Shown here: positions 32,027-41,540 of the stretch, in pieces
Layout: the number at the start of each line of letters is the position of its first letter
Numbering within the stretch: the first letter of the stretch is position 1
From: Alistipes sp.
GTDB lineage: Bacteria > Bacteroidota > Bacteroidia > Bacteroidales > Rikenellaceae
Length of the DNA stretch: 64,000 nucleotides
Assembly: GCA_017629035.1 (NCBI GenBank)
Contig: JAGBXX010000034.1
Span: forward strand, 39,032-103,031
Reading direction: 5' to 3'
The notes under the pieces: generated by a model
What the model was told of the DNA's origin: nothing
What the model saw: the letters and a program-made list of their open reading frames with translations, nothing else
Databases searched by the model: none
Made by a program: the position numbers and the translations under genes

Positions 32027-34105
32027 CTATTTCACGACAATCTCGTCAACAAATAGGAAGCCTGTGTACTTGCTGCGGTGAGCCTTGTAGCGGATATATC
32101 GAGCCTTGATCTCACCCTCCCAGCCAAAGCTCTTGAACGAAGGAAGTTCGTCGATAATCACCTCATGCTCGATGTCGGCAATCTTTGTGTAGTTCTCGCC
32201 ATCCTCCGACACAGCAATCTCCACCAAGCATGGCATAAAGACGCCAGGGCCGCAAATCTGCATAAAGTCGGCCGAGATACTATGAATGGTAGTGACCTCG
32301 TCCATGTCGATGATAACATCGACACCACCACGACCGAGGAAACCCTGCCAACGCTCATCGGCATAGGTCCAAGTGCCTCGCTTACCGTCGGTTAGCGTTG
32401 CATCGTAGGCCGCAGCATACTTAGGTGCATAGTAGAACGATGGCTCGATATAGGTCACCTTCTTGCCTCGTGCCAGGTGCTCAACATCCTCCTTAGACTC
32501 TGGGCGGTTACCAATCTCATTCTTAAGATCAAAAGGTGTGTAACCCTCCTCAATCATACGATCTACAATTTTTACGGCACGCTCACGGAACATCGTATAA
32601 TCACGATTCTCTGGCTCAGACCAGCCAATCTCCGCCACAGCAATAGCACGTGGCCAGAGCATGTGCTCATAGTGCGAATCCTCGACAATAAACTCTGCCC
32701 AGAGGTTTGCCTGGACACCGAGGATATACTTGCCTACCTCCTCGGGCATGCTCTCTGGCACAGGCTCATAGGAGTACACCTTCTCCAGAGGCAAATAGCC
32801 ACCAATGCTCTCAGGCTGAGAGTATGGCGCATCCTGCGGAGCGTCGATATAGCAGTAGCCGTGAGGCGACATTACAACTTTATGACCCGCCTGGGCAGCG
32901 ATATGGCCCCCCTCCTCGCCTCGCCACGACATAACCGTAGCATTTGGCGCAAGGCCACCCTCCAAAATCTCATCCCAGCCGATAATCTGACGACCCTTCG
33001 AGTTGAGATACTCCTCCATGCGATGAATCATATAGCTCTGCAACTCATCGACACTCTCAAGGCCCTCCTGAAGCATACGGCGCTGACAATCCTCGCAGAG
33101 CTTCCAGTCGCCCTTGCCAGCCTCATCGCCACCTATATGTATATACTCCGATGGGAAGATCTCGATAACCTCGTCGAGAATAGCCTGCATCATCTCGAAT
33201 GTAGCCTCCTTGCCGATACACAAATCGCCCTGATACTCAGGCTTGTGCGAACACTTGAGCTCGGGATATGCTGCCAACACCTCGTCTGAGTGGCCAGGCA
33301 TCTCAATCTCAGGGATAATGGTGATATAGCGGTCGGCGGCATAGGCTACAAGTTCACGTGCCTCAGCCTTGGTAAGATATCCGCCCGAAGCACCCGGAGT
33401 ACCCTCGTCGACATACTTACGATCGCCATTCCACCAACCCTTCCAGTCGTGTGGCTTGCGCCATGCAGCAAAGCTGGTAAGGCGTGGATATGAGTCGATT
33501 TGCAAGCGCCAGCCCGCAGCATCGGTAAGGTGCAGGTGCAGACGATTCATCTTCAGACGTGCCATCATATCTATCTGACGCTTAAGGAAATCCACAGTGC
33601 GGAAGTGGCGTGAGATATCGATCAAAACACCACGATACTCAAAGCGTGGATAGTCGACAATAGCTCCAGTGAGCCACTCGCCACTCTCAACCAACTGACG
33701 CACGGTCTGCAAGGCATAGAAGGCTCCCGCAGCACTTCGGGCTGTAATGTCAACACAACGCTCCGAAGTGACTATTGCATAACCCTCCTCAAACGACATA
33801 CTATCGGGATTAATATAGATGTTTACGCAACTCTTAACCGAGGGTCGCTTAACAAGTTTTAGGTCAAGACCAGCAGCCTTGACAGCAGCAGCAATACGCT
33901 CCATATCCGCACCCTTAACGCCTTTAATACAGAGTGTTGAGAGCTGCGAAAAATCAAAAGGCATAGCTGGCATGCAGCCACTATCTGAACAGGTTCCACC
34001 ATACACACGAACAGGCGCAGGGGTGATATTGTTATTCTGTGCCGAGAGCTCAGCACCACAAATCAGAGTGGCAACAAGTGCCAAAACAAAGGTTTTAATT
34101 CTCAT
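32027..34105 (-). CDS. Beta-N-acetylhexosaminidase, GH20
   Basis: 692-residue exported glycoside hydrolase that removes terminal GlcNAc or GalNAc, for example from mucin or chitin oligosaccharides. Signal peptide (1-22, ending SAQ, no lipobox), GH20b domain (about 28-150), and catalytic TIM barrel from RFEYRGVLIDISRHF on. The catalytic pair is Asp327-Glu328 in HIGGDEAGKGDW. The last 130 residues form an F5/8-type carbohydrate-binding fold (TWTYADERWQGFLGRGGVDVIIDMDE to the end). It is monocistronic with its own promoter. Confidence 0.94.
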   Translation of the reverse strand: MRIKTFVLALVATLICGAELSAQNNNITPAPVRVYGGTCSDSGCMPAMPFDFSQLSTLCIKGVKGADMERIAAAVKAAGLDLKLVKRPSVKSCVNIYINPDSMSFEEGYAIVTSERCVDITARSAAGAFYALQTVRQLVESGEWLTGAIVDYPRFEYRGVLIDISRHFRTVDFLKRQIDMMARLKMNRLHLHLTDAAGWRLQIDSYPRLTSFAAWRKPHDWKGWWNGDRKYVDEGTPGASGGYLTKAEARELVAYAADRYITIIPEIEMPGHSDEVLAAYPELKCSHKPEYQGDLCIGKEATFEMMQAILDEVIEIFPSEYIHIGGDEAGKGDWKLCEDCQRRMLQEGLESVDELQSYMIHRMEEYLNSKGRQIIGWDEILEGGLAPNATVMSWRGEEGGHIAAQAGHKVVMSPHGYCYIDAPQDAPYSQPESIGGYLPLEKVYSYEPVPESMPEEVGKYILGVQANLWAEFIVEDSHYEHMLWPRAIAVAEIGWSEPENRDYTMFRERAVKIVDRMIEEGYTPFDLKNEIGNRPESKEDVEHLARGKKVTYIEPSFYYAPKYAAAYDATLTDGKRGTWTYADERWQGFLGRGGVDVIIDMDEVTTIHSISADFMQICGPGVFMPCLVEIAVSEDGENYTKIADIEHEVIIDELPSFKSFGWEGEIKARYIRYKAHRSKYTGFLFVDEIVVK

Positions 34106-34123
34106 ATCAATAGTTCATTTATG

Positions 34124-34154
34124 CAAAGATATGAATTTAGGTTGAAACTACAAA
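34124..34154 (-). promoter_or_regulatory. Promoter of the GH20 gene
   Basis: -7 box TATCTTTG (34124-34131) and -33 box TTTG (34151-34154) on the minus strand, 19 bases between them. Confidence 0.75.
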
Positions 34155-34176
34155 ATCCAAATTTTATAAAATAAAA

Positions 34177-34207
34177 TTGCGATAGTCACTTTTGTTTTGT
34201 AACTTTG
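34177..34207 (+). promoter_or_regulatory. Promoter of lysS
   Basis: -33 TTG (34177-34179) and -7 TAACTTTG (34200-34207) on the plus strand, 20 bases between them, about 39 bases before the chosen start codon. This rules out the upstream in-frame start at 34192. Confidence 0.75.
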
Positions 34208-34245
34208 TGGCGAATATTGCGAAAAAACTAAAAACATATATTTTT

Positions 34246-35973
34246 ATGATTGAACTCAGTGAACAGGAAGTATTGCGTCGTCAGTCGCTCAAGGCATTGC
34301 GTGAGTTGGGCATCAACCCATATCCAGCAGCTCGCTTCGAGGTGAACGCTTCGGCTAAGGAGATTGCCGAGAACTACGACGCAGAGAAGGGCAACTACCA
34401 GGAGGTATCGATTGCCGGTCGTATTATGAGCCGCCGTATCATGGGCTCAGCATCGTTCTTCGAGCTCCAGGACTCGACTGGTCGTATTCAGGTATATATC
34501 CGTCGTGACGACATCTGCCCCGAGGGCGACCCAACACTCTACAACACAGTATTCAAGAAGTTGCTCGACATTGGTGACTTTATCGGTGTAGAGGGCTTTG
34601 CCTTCCTCACAAATACTGGCGAGTTGTCGGTACACTGTAAGAAGTTTACCGTGCTCTCGAAGTCAGTACGCCCACTCCCTGTTGTTAAGCAGAAGGATGG
34701 CCAGACATTCGACGCCTTGACAGATCCTGAGGTGCGCTACCGCCAGCGCTACCTCGACCTCGTGGTTAACCCACACGTCAAGGATACATTCGTAAAGCGT
34801 GCCAAGATCATGCAGACAATGCGTGACTTCTTCAACGAGCGTGGCTACCTCGAGGTGGAGACACCTATCTTGCAGCCTATCCCTGGTGGTGCTGCTGCAC
34901 GTCCATTCATCACACACCACAACGCTCTGGATATCGACTTCTACATGCGAATTGCTACCGAGCTCTACCTCAAGCGCCTTATCGTGGGTGGCTTTGATGG
35001 TGTTTACGAGTTCGGCAAGAACTTCCGCAACGAGGGTATGGACCGTACACACAACCCAGAGTTTACATGTATGGAGATCTACGTTGCATACAAGGACTAT
35101 ATCTGGATGCAGGAGTTTACTGAGCAGATGTTGGAGCGTGTGGCAATGGCTGTTAACGGCACTACCGATGTGGTGCTCGATGGTCGCACAATCTCGTTCA
35201 AGGCACCTTTCCGCCGTGTGACAATGACCGATGCTATTCGTGAGAAGACAGGTTACGACATCACAGGTCAGTCTGAGGAGCAGCTTCGCGAGGCTTGTAA
35301 GCGTCTTAACGTCGAGATCGACGACACTATGGGTAAGGGTAAGCTTATTGACGCTATCTTTGGCCAGTACTGCGAGGAGGATCTCGTGCAGCCAACATTC
35401 GTAACTGACTACCCTATCGAGATGTCACCTCTCTGCAAGCGCCACCGTGACAACGAGGAGCTCACCGAGCGTTTCGAGCTCTTTGTAAATGGTAAGGAGC
35501 TTTGTAACGCATACTCAGAGCTCAACGATCCTATCGACCAGCTCGAGCGTTTCCAGGAGCAGATGCGACTCTCGGAGAAGGGCGACGACGAGGCTATGAC
35601 TATCGACATGGACTTCGTACGTGCCTTGGAGTATGGTATGCCATCGTGCTCAGGTATGGGTATCGGTATCGACCGACTCACAATGTTCATGACTGGCGAG
35701 ACATCTATCCAGGATGTATTGTTCTTCCCAACAATGCGCCCAGAGAAGAAGGTGGTTGCTGATGCTGAGGAGGTATACACCGAGGCAGGCATCCCTCAGG
35801 AGTGGGTTGCAGTAGTTCAGAAGATGGGCTACATCACCCTCGAGGCATTCAAGAACACCGCAACATCGGGTGGCATGAAGCTCTTCAACGACCTCTGTGG
35901 CTTCAACAAGAAGAACAAGCTTGGTCTTGCCACTGCCGAGATTAAGGCGTGGATCGAGAGTTGCAAGGAGTAA
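34246..35973 (+). CDS. lysS: LysS, lysyl-tRNA synthetase (class II)
   Basis: Charges tRNA-Lys. From ATG at 34246 it has 575 residues. The N-terminal OB-fold holds [32 protein letters not shown]. Class II motif 1 is [23 protein letters not shown], motif 2 [20 protein letters not shown], motif 3 near [13 protein letters not shown]. About 70 extra residues follow motif 3 (from [17 protein letters not shown]), an extension seen in Bacteroidota enzymes. tpiA begins 36 bases later. Confidence 0.96.
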   Translation: MIELSEQEVLRRQSLKALRELGINPYPAARFEVNASAKEIAENYDAEKGNYQEVSIAGRIMSRRIMGSASFFELQDSTGRIQVYIRRDDICPEGDPTLYNTVFKKLLDIGDFIGVEGFAFLTNTGELSVHCKKFTVLSKSVRPLPVVKQKDGQTFDALTDPEVRYRQRYLDLVVNPHVKDTFVKRAKIMQTMRDFFNERGYLEVETPILQPIPGGAAARPFITHHNALDIDFYMRIATELYLKRLIVGGFDGVYEFGKNFRNEGMDRTHNPEFTCMEIYVAYKDYIWMQEFTEQMLERVAMAVNGTTDVVLDGRTISFKAPFRRVTMTDAIREKTGYDITGQSEEQLREACKRLNVEIDDTMGKGKLIDAIFGQYCEEDLVQPTFVTDYPIEMSPLCKRHRDNEELTERFELFVNGKELCNAYSELNDPIDQLERFQEQMRLSEKGDDEAMTIDMDFVRALEYGMPSCSGMGIGIDRLTMFMTGETSIQDVLFFPTMRPEKKVVADAEEVYTEAGIPQEWVAVVQKMGYITLEAFKNTATSGGMKLFNDLCGFNKKNKLGLATAEIKAWIESCKE

Positions 35974-36009
35974 TTAGTCAGGTATAAAATTAAACAACGA
36001 ATACAAACT

Positions 36010-36762
36010 ATGAGAAAGAAGATTGTTGCAGGTAACTGGAAGATGAATACACTTCCTGCAGAGGGTGTTGAGCTTGCTAAGAGCGTAGCTGCTGGCAGAG
36101 GCGAGGTTTGCGACTGCGTAAACTTCATCGTATGCCCTCCATTCACACACCTTGCAGGTGTTATCGAGGCACTCAAGGGTACAAACATCGCTGTGGGTGC
36201 TCAGGATTGCGCTACTGAGACTAAGGGTGCTTACACTGGCGAGGTATCGGCTGAGATGATCGCTGCGCTCGGTTGCCAGTATGTTATCCTTGGCCACTCT
36301 GAGCGTCGCCAGTACTATGGTGAGACATCTGAGACTTTGAACAAGAAGATGGCTCGTGCCTACGAGAACAACCTCGTGCCTATCTACTGTGTAGGCGAGA
36401 ACCTCGAGGAGCGTGAGGCAGGTCGCCACTTTGAGGTGTGCAAGCAGCAGCTCGAGGAGGTAGTATTCAACCTTACCGAGGAGCAGTTTGCAAAGCTCGT
36501 TATCGCCTACGAGCCAGTATGGGCTATCGGTACAGGTAAGACTGCTACTGCTGATCAGGCTGAGGAGATTCACGCATATATCCGCGAGGTATTGAGCTCT
36601 AAGTTCGGCAAGGCGGCTGAGGAGTGCCCAATCCTCTATGGTGGCTCTTGCAAGCCTTCGAACGCTGGCGAGATCTTCTCTAAGGAGAATGTTGACGGTG
36701 GTCTTATCGGTGGTGCTGCACTCAAGGCTGAGGACTTCCTCGGCATTGGCAAGGCATTCTAA
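36010..36762 (+). CDS. tpiA: TpiA, triosephosphate isomerase
   Basis: Interconverts dihydroxyacetone phosphate and glyceraldehyde 3-phosphate. 250 residues with GNWKMN at the start (Asn and Lys of the active site), GHSERRQYYGE with the catalytic His, AYEPVWAIGTG with the catalytic Glu and the flexible loop, and YGGSCKPSNAGEIF near the end for phosphate binding. Probably cotranscribed with lysS. Confidence 0.97.
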   Translation: MRKKIVAGNWKMNTLPAEGVELAKSVAAGRGEVCDCVNFIVCPPFTHLAGVIEALKGTNIAVGAQDCATETKGAYTGEVSAEMIAALGCQYVILGHSERRQYYGETSETLNKKMARAYENNLVPIYCVGENLEEREAGRHFEVCKQQLEEVVFNLTEEQFAKLVIAYEPVWAIGTGKTATADQAEEIHAYIREVLSSKFGKAAEECPILYGGSCKPSNAGEIFSKENVDGGLIGGAALKAEDFLGIGKAF

Positions 36763-36786
36763 TTAAGCCTATCTGCTATAAACATT

Positions 36787-36813
36787 AAGGGCTGTCCCAC
36801 AAGGACAGCCCTT
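36787..36813. terminator. Bidirectional terminator, tpiA / BACON lipoprotein
   Basis: 11-pair perfect stem AAGGGCTGTCC/GGACAGCCCTT with a five-base loop, between convergent genes. Confidence 0.85.
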
Positions 36814-36834
36814 ACTATTTATATATGTATCTGC

Positions 36835-38823
36835 TTACTTCATTACCACGGGGCGCATCACGCCATCACGGCCAACGCTCATAAGCTGCATATTTGGTGA
36901 GCGTGACTCCCACTTCTCGATAAACTCCTCGATAGGACGAATATCCTCCATAGTCCACTCGTAGAGCTCCGACATCCACATTGGAGTTACATTACCCTTA
37001 TAGTCGAAGGCTGCGGCACAAGCGTAGTGTCCACCATAATCGTAGATACCCTCACTAATCTCGAATGGATCGCAAGTATCGATTAGCAAGTCGTAGAAGG
37101 TTGTATCGTAGCCACCCCAATCATAATCCATCTTTGAGATAAAGTATGAGAATATATCGCTTGTAGGCTGGCTGGTCTTAACCTCCATAGTCACGATATA
37201 CTGCGACGAATCGTAGTAGTATGGCTGAGTGTAGTACTTAAAGGTCACAGGGTCGTAGTTGTACAAGTCGGATGGACGGTAAGGGCCACCAACTATGACA
37301 TCTGTTACCTCCAACTCACACTCTCCCTCCTTTTCGGTCTTGAATACCTCGGAGCATACCTCGGTTGTCACAACACCACCGCTATAGCCGAATACAACAA
37401 TAACATACTCGGTATTTGGGTAGAGGGTATTCATGTGCGTTGTAATCTCACCCTTGAACTCATAGGTGTAGTAGATAAACTCACCCAAGGCATAATCCAA
37501 CAAAGTCTCATTGTCGTAGTCATCTGGCAAGTAAGATGTTGGGGTAATCATCAAGAGCCAAGTCTCATCAGGATTTGATGGAGTAATTCGAATATCTGCT
37601 ACACGTACATAGCAATTAGTAACCTCGATATCAAAGGCCATATCCGACTGACCCACCTCCTCGGTCGAGAAGTTGATATACGAAGGCTCGCCTACAACCT
37701 GCACAAAGCCATCATACTCCGCAACAGGATAGACAAGTGCTGAGTAGAGAACATAAGAGTCGAGCTGGAGCTCCAACGACATATCACCCTTGTAGCAGAT
37801 GTTGTCGAGAATATCCTGCATAGAGTGTCCTGCGCTGAGGTTCGAAGAGTATACATCGACCCACTCATCAGCAATCTCTGCCATATAATCATCGTCAAAC
37901 GATACACCCTCGCCCACATAGAGTTCGTTGTTAGCATCAACAACCTTCACGACATAGTAGCCATCCCAGCTATTAGCGTCGACATCGAGCGTAACCTCGG
38001 CACCCTTAACATCGACACTAAGGTCAAACTCTACATCCTGCAGTGGCGCACGATCGGGACATATCACCTCCCAGCTAATCTCTGTCTGAGGCTCATACGA
38101 CGCACCATCATCGGCGAACTTCACGCCATAGACATACAATACTGACTTAACACCTGGACGAACGCTATTCCACTGCACACGCTGCTTACCCTGGAAGAGG
38201 ACATTTGCTGCCTCCATATACTCCTTAAGGTTCATGCCATTGTTCAACGCAGCACTCTCGAATGCCGCAAGGTCATCCTCCCAAAGTTGCTCAGCAGTAT
38301 AAATCTGGTTGAACTGCATGTACGATACCTCGTCAAGGAACATGACATAGTGCATCTTGTCATCGGCAGGCGTCACCTGCGTGATAGCCGATGCTGCGTG
38401 CACCTCCTGAACGTCGATCTTGAACCAAGCATCGGGCTGAGGCTCCTCACTCACGCCTGCCTGCTTCACAGTAACCTCGACACTCTGCTCAGAGTAGCTA
38501 ATCTTGATCACTGCCTCGCGTGCATCACCCTCGTTCTTTGCAACGGCAAAAGCACCCAAATCTTCGGCATATAGTTCAATCCACTCAGCCTCGCAGTAGA
38601 GTGTTGGCACTGGCTGTGGCACAGGGCTATTGCGAGTAACCTCCTCGAGAGTCCACTCAATAAGACCCTCACCACCCTCAACGCCAAACTCCATAAGCTG
38701 AGATGAGGTAAGAACAAAGGTATACTCCTTTTGAGTATCATTAGTCGGATCATCTGGCTGACACGCCACAAACATGAGTGGCACAGCAGCTAAAGCCAAA
38801 AAAAGTCTAAACAACGCTCTCAT
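36835..38823 (-). CDS. BACON/Fn3-like repeat lipoprotein
   Basis: 662-residue predicted surface lipoprotein, lipidated at Cys21 (FVAC) with acidic residues right after (QPDDP). Residues about 33-125 are a BACON-like domain almost parallel to that of the upstream gene: GGEGLIEWTLEEVTR, AEWIELYAEDLGAFAV, EAVIKISYSEQSVEVTVKQA. Four beta-sandwich repeats follow, each with a helical insert; the third contains ADIRITPSNPDE and NTEYVIVVFGYSGGVVTTE, the signature also found in the 54-61 kb paralogs. It is the second gene of a two-gene unit (28 bases). The ligand is unknown. Confidence 0.75.
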   Translation of the reverse strand: MRALFRLFLALAAVPLMFVACQPDDPTNDTQKEYTFVLTSSQLMEFGVEGGEGLIEWTLEEVTRNSPVPQPVPTLYCEAEWIELYAEDLGAFAVAKNEGDAREAVIKISYSEQSVEVTVKQAGVSEEPQPDAWFKIDVQEVHAASAITQVTPADDKMHYVMFLDEVSYMQFNQIYTAEQLWEDDLAAFESAALNNGMNLKEYMEAANVLFQGKQRVQWNSVRPGVKSVLYVYGVKFADDGASYEPQTEISWEVICPDRAPLQDVEFDLSVDVKGAEVTLDVDANSWDGYYVVKVVDANNELYVGEGVSFDDDYMAEIADEWVDVYSSNLSAGHSMQDILDNICYKGDMSLELQLDSYVLYSALVYPVAEYDGFVQVVGEPSYINFSTEEVGQSDMAFDIEVTNCYVRVADIRITPSNPDETWLLMITPTSYLPDDYDNETLLDYALGEFIYYTYEFKGEITTHMNTLYPNTEYVIVVFGYSGGVVTTEVCSEVFKTEKEGECELEVTDVIVGGPYRPSDLYNYDPVTFKYYTQPYYYDSSQYIVTMEVKTSQPTSDIFSYFISKMDYDWGGYDTTFYDLLIDTCDPFEISEGIYDYGGHYACAAAFDYKGNVTPMWMSELYEWTMEDIRPIEEFIEKWESRSPNMQLMSVGRDGVMRPVVMK

Positions 38824-38850
38824 AGATATAGTTTTAGTTAATAATTTTCG

Positions 38851-40635
38851 TTAGTTGTAGTAAGTCAAGATATTACCCTTGAACTCGATGGTTCTACCAT
38901 CAACTGTAACAAGGCGGACATTGTATGTATATAGGCCATTCTCCTTGCCAAGACCATTGTCTGAGTACTCGAATGTGAAGTCGTTGGTGTCGATATCAAT
39001 TTTTGACCCCTCATAGTTGATATAAGGCATGATAATCTTGCCGTTATAGAGGTTTACAACAAGCTCATTTTCATACTGGTCGTAGAAGTAGAAGTATCTA
39101 TCAACGCTCGACACCTTAATCATCTCTACATAGACTGGCGAGAATTTAAGTGGCTCAGCAACAACATCCTCAGCGTAGTTGATACCAGCAACGGCACCCG
39201 ACCACGAAAGCTCATAGATATTACCCTCGTAGACCCAGCTAAGCTCGAATGTAGTAGTGCCCGCCTCAAGGTCGTTTACGACAGTTGCCTGAGCACTTGT
39301 CACATCGCCATATACATCGCCATAGCCATGCACACAGTATGCTATGTCGATTGTGCCAGCTTCTGACGAGTAGTCGCCATCTGCCAAAGGCTTGCCAAGC
39401 AAGATATCATCCGACTTGAAACTGAACTTATGACCCGAGAACTCGTCGACCATGAAGAGGATATCTTTCTGGCCCGCCTTGTCGTAGTCAACCTTTGCCG
39501 ATAGAGCCTCAACAGTAAATGTCTTGCCCGTCTCCTTCTCATATACAAAGCCATCGACAACGCCAGTCCAATCAATAGTGATATGGTCACCCTGCTCTGA
39601 CTTGATATATCCAGTGATGGTTGTTGTGTTATCGGCATTGTGAACAAGCGTGATCTCAGCCTCCGTGAGCGAGCATGTCTGGTCGTTGCCAGTGCTAAAT
39701 GTCGACCATGAGCTGATAGTCTGCTGAGCATACGAGTATGTGCCAGCTGAGAGGAAATCGTCGTTAGGCGCTATCTCATCGAGCATATCGAGCTCGTGGT
39801 AGCGTGTGCCGTCGATATAGAGCTGAAGGAAGAAGTTACCAATCATGTAGTACTCAGCCTTCACACTAACAGGCTCAAAGGCAACAGGCTCACTCACAAT
39901 CTCCTGAACCATATTCTCTACCTCGCCACGATATGTATAGAGGAGCTCCTGGCCAGACTCAAGCGTAAGAGCGATGTCGAAGTCATACTCCTCGCCACTC
40001 AAGGCCACCTGGATGTCGCCATCAACGAACGCATACTCCTCACCGTCGATAGCAACAACGCTCATCTCAATATCAAGACCACCATTCTCAACGCTATATC
40101 TTCCTGCCTTAAGCACCTCATCCTCTTCAGCGCCAACAAGCAACAGACCGAGCTCGATACTCTCTGCCTCATCAGCAAATACAATAGCAAAGTTGTTTAG
40201 CTCAAGACCTGCATCCTGGCTCGAGAGGCGCTGGGCATAGTGTAGCTCCGTAGCCTTAGCCTCAGGCGCAGCCTGGCTGATAGCAACCTCAACAACCTGC
40301 TCAACGTATGTGATAGTAATCACAGCCTCACGTGCCTCACCCTCGTTAGGGGCAACAACAAAGGCTCCAAGCTGCTCAGTGCTGAGTGTAATCCACTCTG
40401 CCTGAGTAGCAAACATAAGCTCTGCCTCAGGATGTGGTTTAGTGCGTGTCACCTCGTTCAGAGTCCACTCAATAAGACCCTCGCCACCCTCGGCAGGGAA
40501 CTGCATAGAGGGCTGTGACGTAAGCTCAAATCTATACTCCTTAGCATCGGGAGTAGGCTCGTCGGGCGCACACGACACCAATGCAACAGTCGCAGCCACG
40601 AGCATAAGCATAAGATAGCGGAAAATGTTTTTCAT
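38851..40635 (-). CDS. BACON lipoprotein with a different repeat type
   Basis: 594-residue lipoprotein (Cys22, VSC, followed by APDEP). Its BACON-like N-terminal domain (about 30-125) is a close copy of that in the downstream gene. The rest differs: four repeats of about 110 residues, each opening with a strand pair, a G-x-Y turn (LKAGRYSVENG, LSAGTYSYAQQ, LADGDYSSEAG) and ending in a pattern such as ITIDWTGVV or YELSWSGAVAG. The same repeat type occurs in the lipoprotein at 61819-63102. The family appears to mix N-terminal and C-terminal modules. Promoter at 40698-40728. Confidence 0.72.
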   Translation of the reverse strand: MKNIFRYLMLMLVAATVALVSCAPDEPTPDAKEYRFELTSQPSMQFPAEGGEGLIEWTLNEVTRTKPHPEAELMFATQAEWITLSTEQLGAFVVAPNEGEAREAVITITYVEQVVEVAISQAAPEAKATELHYAQRLSSQDAGLELNNFAIVFADEAESIELGLLLVGAEEDEVLKAGRYSVENGGLDIEMSVVAIDGEEYAFVDGDIQVALSGEEYDFDIALTLESGQELLYTYRGEVENMVQEIVSEPVAFEPVSVKAEYYMIGNFFLQLYIDGTRYHELDMLDEIAPNDDFLSAGTYSYAQQTISSWSTFSTGNDQTCSLTEAEITLVHNADNTTTITGYIKSEQGDHITIDWTGVVDGFVYEKETGKTFTVEALSAKVDYDKAGQKDILFMVDEFSGHKFSFKSDDILLGKPLADGDYSSEAGTIDIAYCVHGYGDVYGDVTSAQATVVNDLEAGTTTFELSWVYEGNIYELSWSGAVAGINYAEDVVAEPLKFSPVYVEMIKVSSVDRYFYFYDQYENELVVNLYNGKIIMPYINYEGSKIDIDTNDFTFEYSDNGLGKENGLYTYNVRLVTVDGRTIEFKGNILTYYN

Positions 40636-40697
40636 TCTATTAGTAGGTTTTATCTCTCTAATCTTTAGTTGCAGGGTTGTACCCTTATAATTTTTAA

Positions 40698-40728
40698 CAA
40701 AATTATAGAAAATTTCGTTAACTGCAAA
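40698..40728 (-). promoter_or_regulatory. Promoter of the two-gene BACON lipoprotein unit
   Basis: -7 box TAATTTTG (40698-40705) and -33 box TTTG (40725-40728) on the minus strand, 19 bases between them. Confidence 0.7.
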
Positions 40729-40768
40729 ACATTACCCAAATATTTGTCGAGCACACCCCATAATAAAC

Positions 40769-40802
40769 AATGTCGTCCCAACCCAAAGATTGGAACGACA
40801 TA
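40769..40802 (-). terminator. Terminator of the xus-like operon
   Basis: Stem ATGTCGT-CCAA / TTGGAACGACAT with one mismatch, 16 bases after the stop of the PepSY gene, followed on the minus strand by TGTTTATTAT. Confidence 0.65.
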
Positions 40803-40817
40803 GTCTATGTTTTATCC

Positions 40818-41480
40818 CTATTTTTGGAAGAAATTGCGCTTGATCCAGAGGTAGTAGCCCGTGAGCGGGAGTGTACCTCCGACAATGGCAGCCAAGCACC
40901 ACAGCACTCGAGTAAACATGCCCCCGATTGTGCCTACATGCAGACTGCGCAACCACGATCTTGCCCCCTCGCCAAAGAGAGTATAGAAACCCTCACGATA
41001 CCAATCAAACGACCACACAAGGCCCGTAAGTGCCATGATTAGCAGGATGATCGTAGCCCAGAAACCTGCCGAGACGTGCAGATCGTACCAGAAACGATGC
41101 CACCCCTTGCGCACCGCTACAAGCGAGCGATTGCGCCACATCTTTATGCTCTTAGGCCACCACAACACGATACCCGAGATAAGCAGCACCACCATAGCTA
41201 TAGTACTGATACCCACTATCATCTTTCCCACACTCATCTCCCCTCGCGAAGCAGGGGCATCCATCAACCAGCGGTGGAGTCTAAACGTGGTCTTGAAAAA
41301 CTCCAGACGCTCAGGCTTGCCCGACTCGCTGACAACCTGCTCCACATCGGAGATTTCACGCACGACGCTGGTAATCTCCTTCTCGAACACTAGAATAGCT
41401 CCCGTAAAACAGGTGATAGAGATAACAACACCAAGAGGTATTGATAACCAGATATGTAGTTGCTTAATAAACTTTTTCAT
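40818..41480 (-). CDS. xusC: PepSY-associated TM protein, XusC-like
   Basis: 220-residue inner-membrane protein with about four helices (near 12-32, 88-108, 138-158, 190-212) and PepSY-TM family hallmarks: KKFIKQLHIWLSIPLGVVISITCFTGAILVFEKEI at the start, FRLHRWLM, WPKSIKMWRNR and YDLHVSAGFWATIILLIMALTGLVWSF. His residues in the helices are placed to bind heme or metal, and such proteins are thought to reduce iron. It is the last gene after a TonB receptor and a DUF4374 lipoprotein, the order of XusABC. The assignment rests on that context. Confidence 0.75.
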   Translation of the reverse strand: MKKFIKQLHIWLSIPLGVVISITCFTGAILVFEKEITSVVREISDVEQVVSESGKPERLEFFKTTFRLHRWLMDAPASRGEMSVGKMIVGISTIAMVVLLISGIVLWWPKSIKMWRNRSLVAVRKGWHRFWYDLHVSAGFWATIILLIMALTGLVWSFDWYREGFYTLFGEGARSWLRSLHVGTIGGMFTRVLWCLAAIVGGTLPLTGYYLWIKRNFFQK

Positions 41481-41540
41481 GATACTGCTAATAATAGCAC
41501 AAAGTTAAGAAAAATTATCCAAAATTTAGTCCAATCACCA

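Noticed and set aside
32477-33289. 270-residue plus-strand frame opposite the GH20 gene
   Set aside because: Antisense shadow of the catalytic domain.
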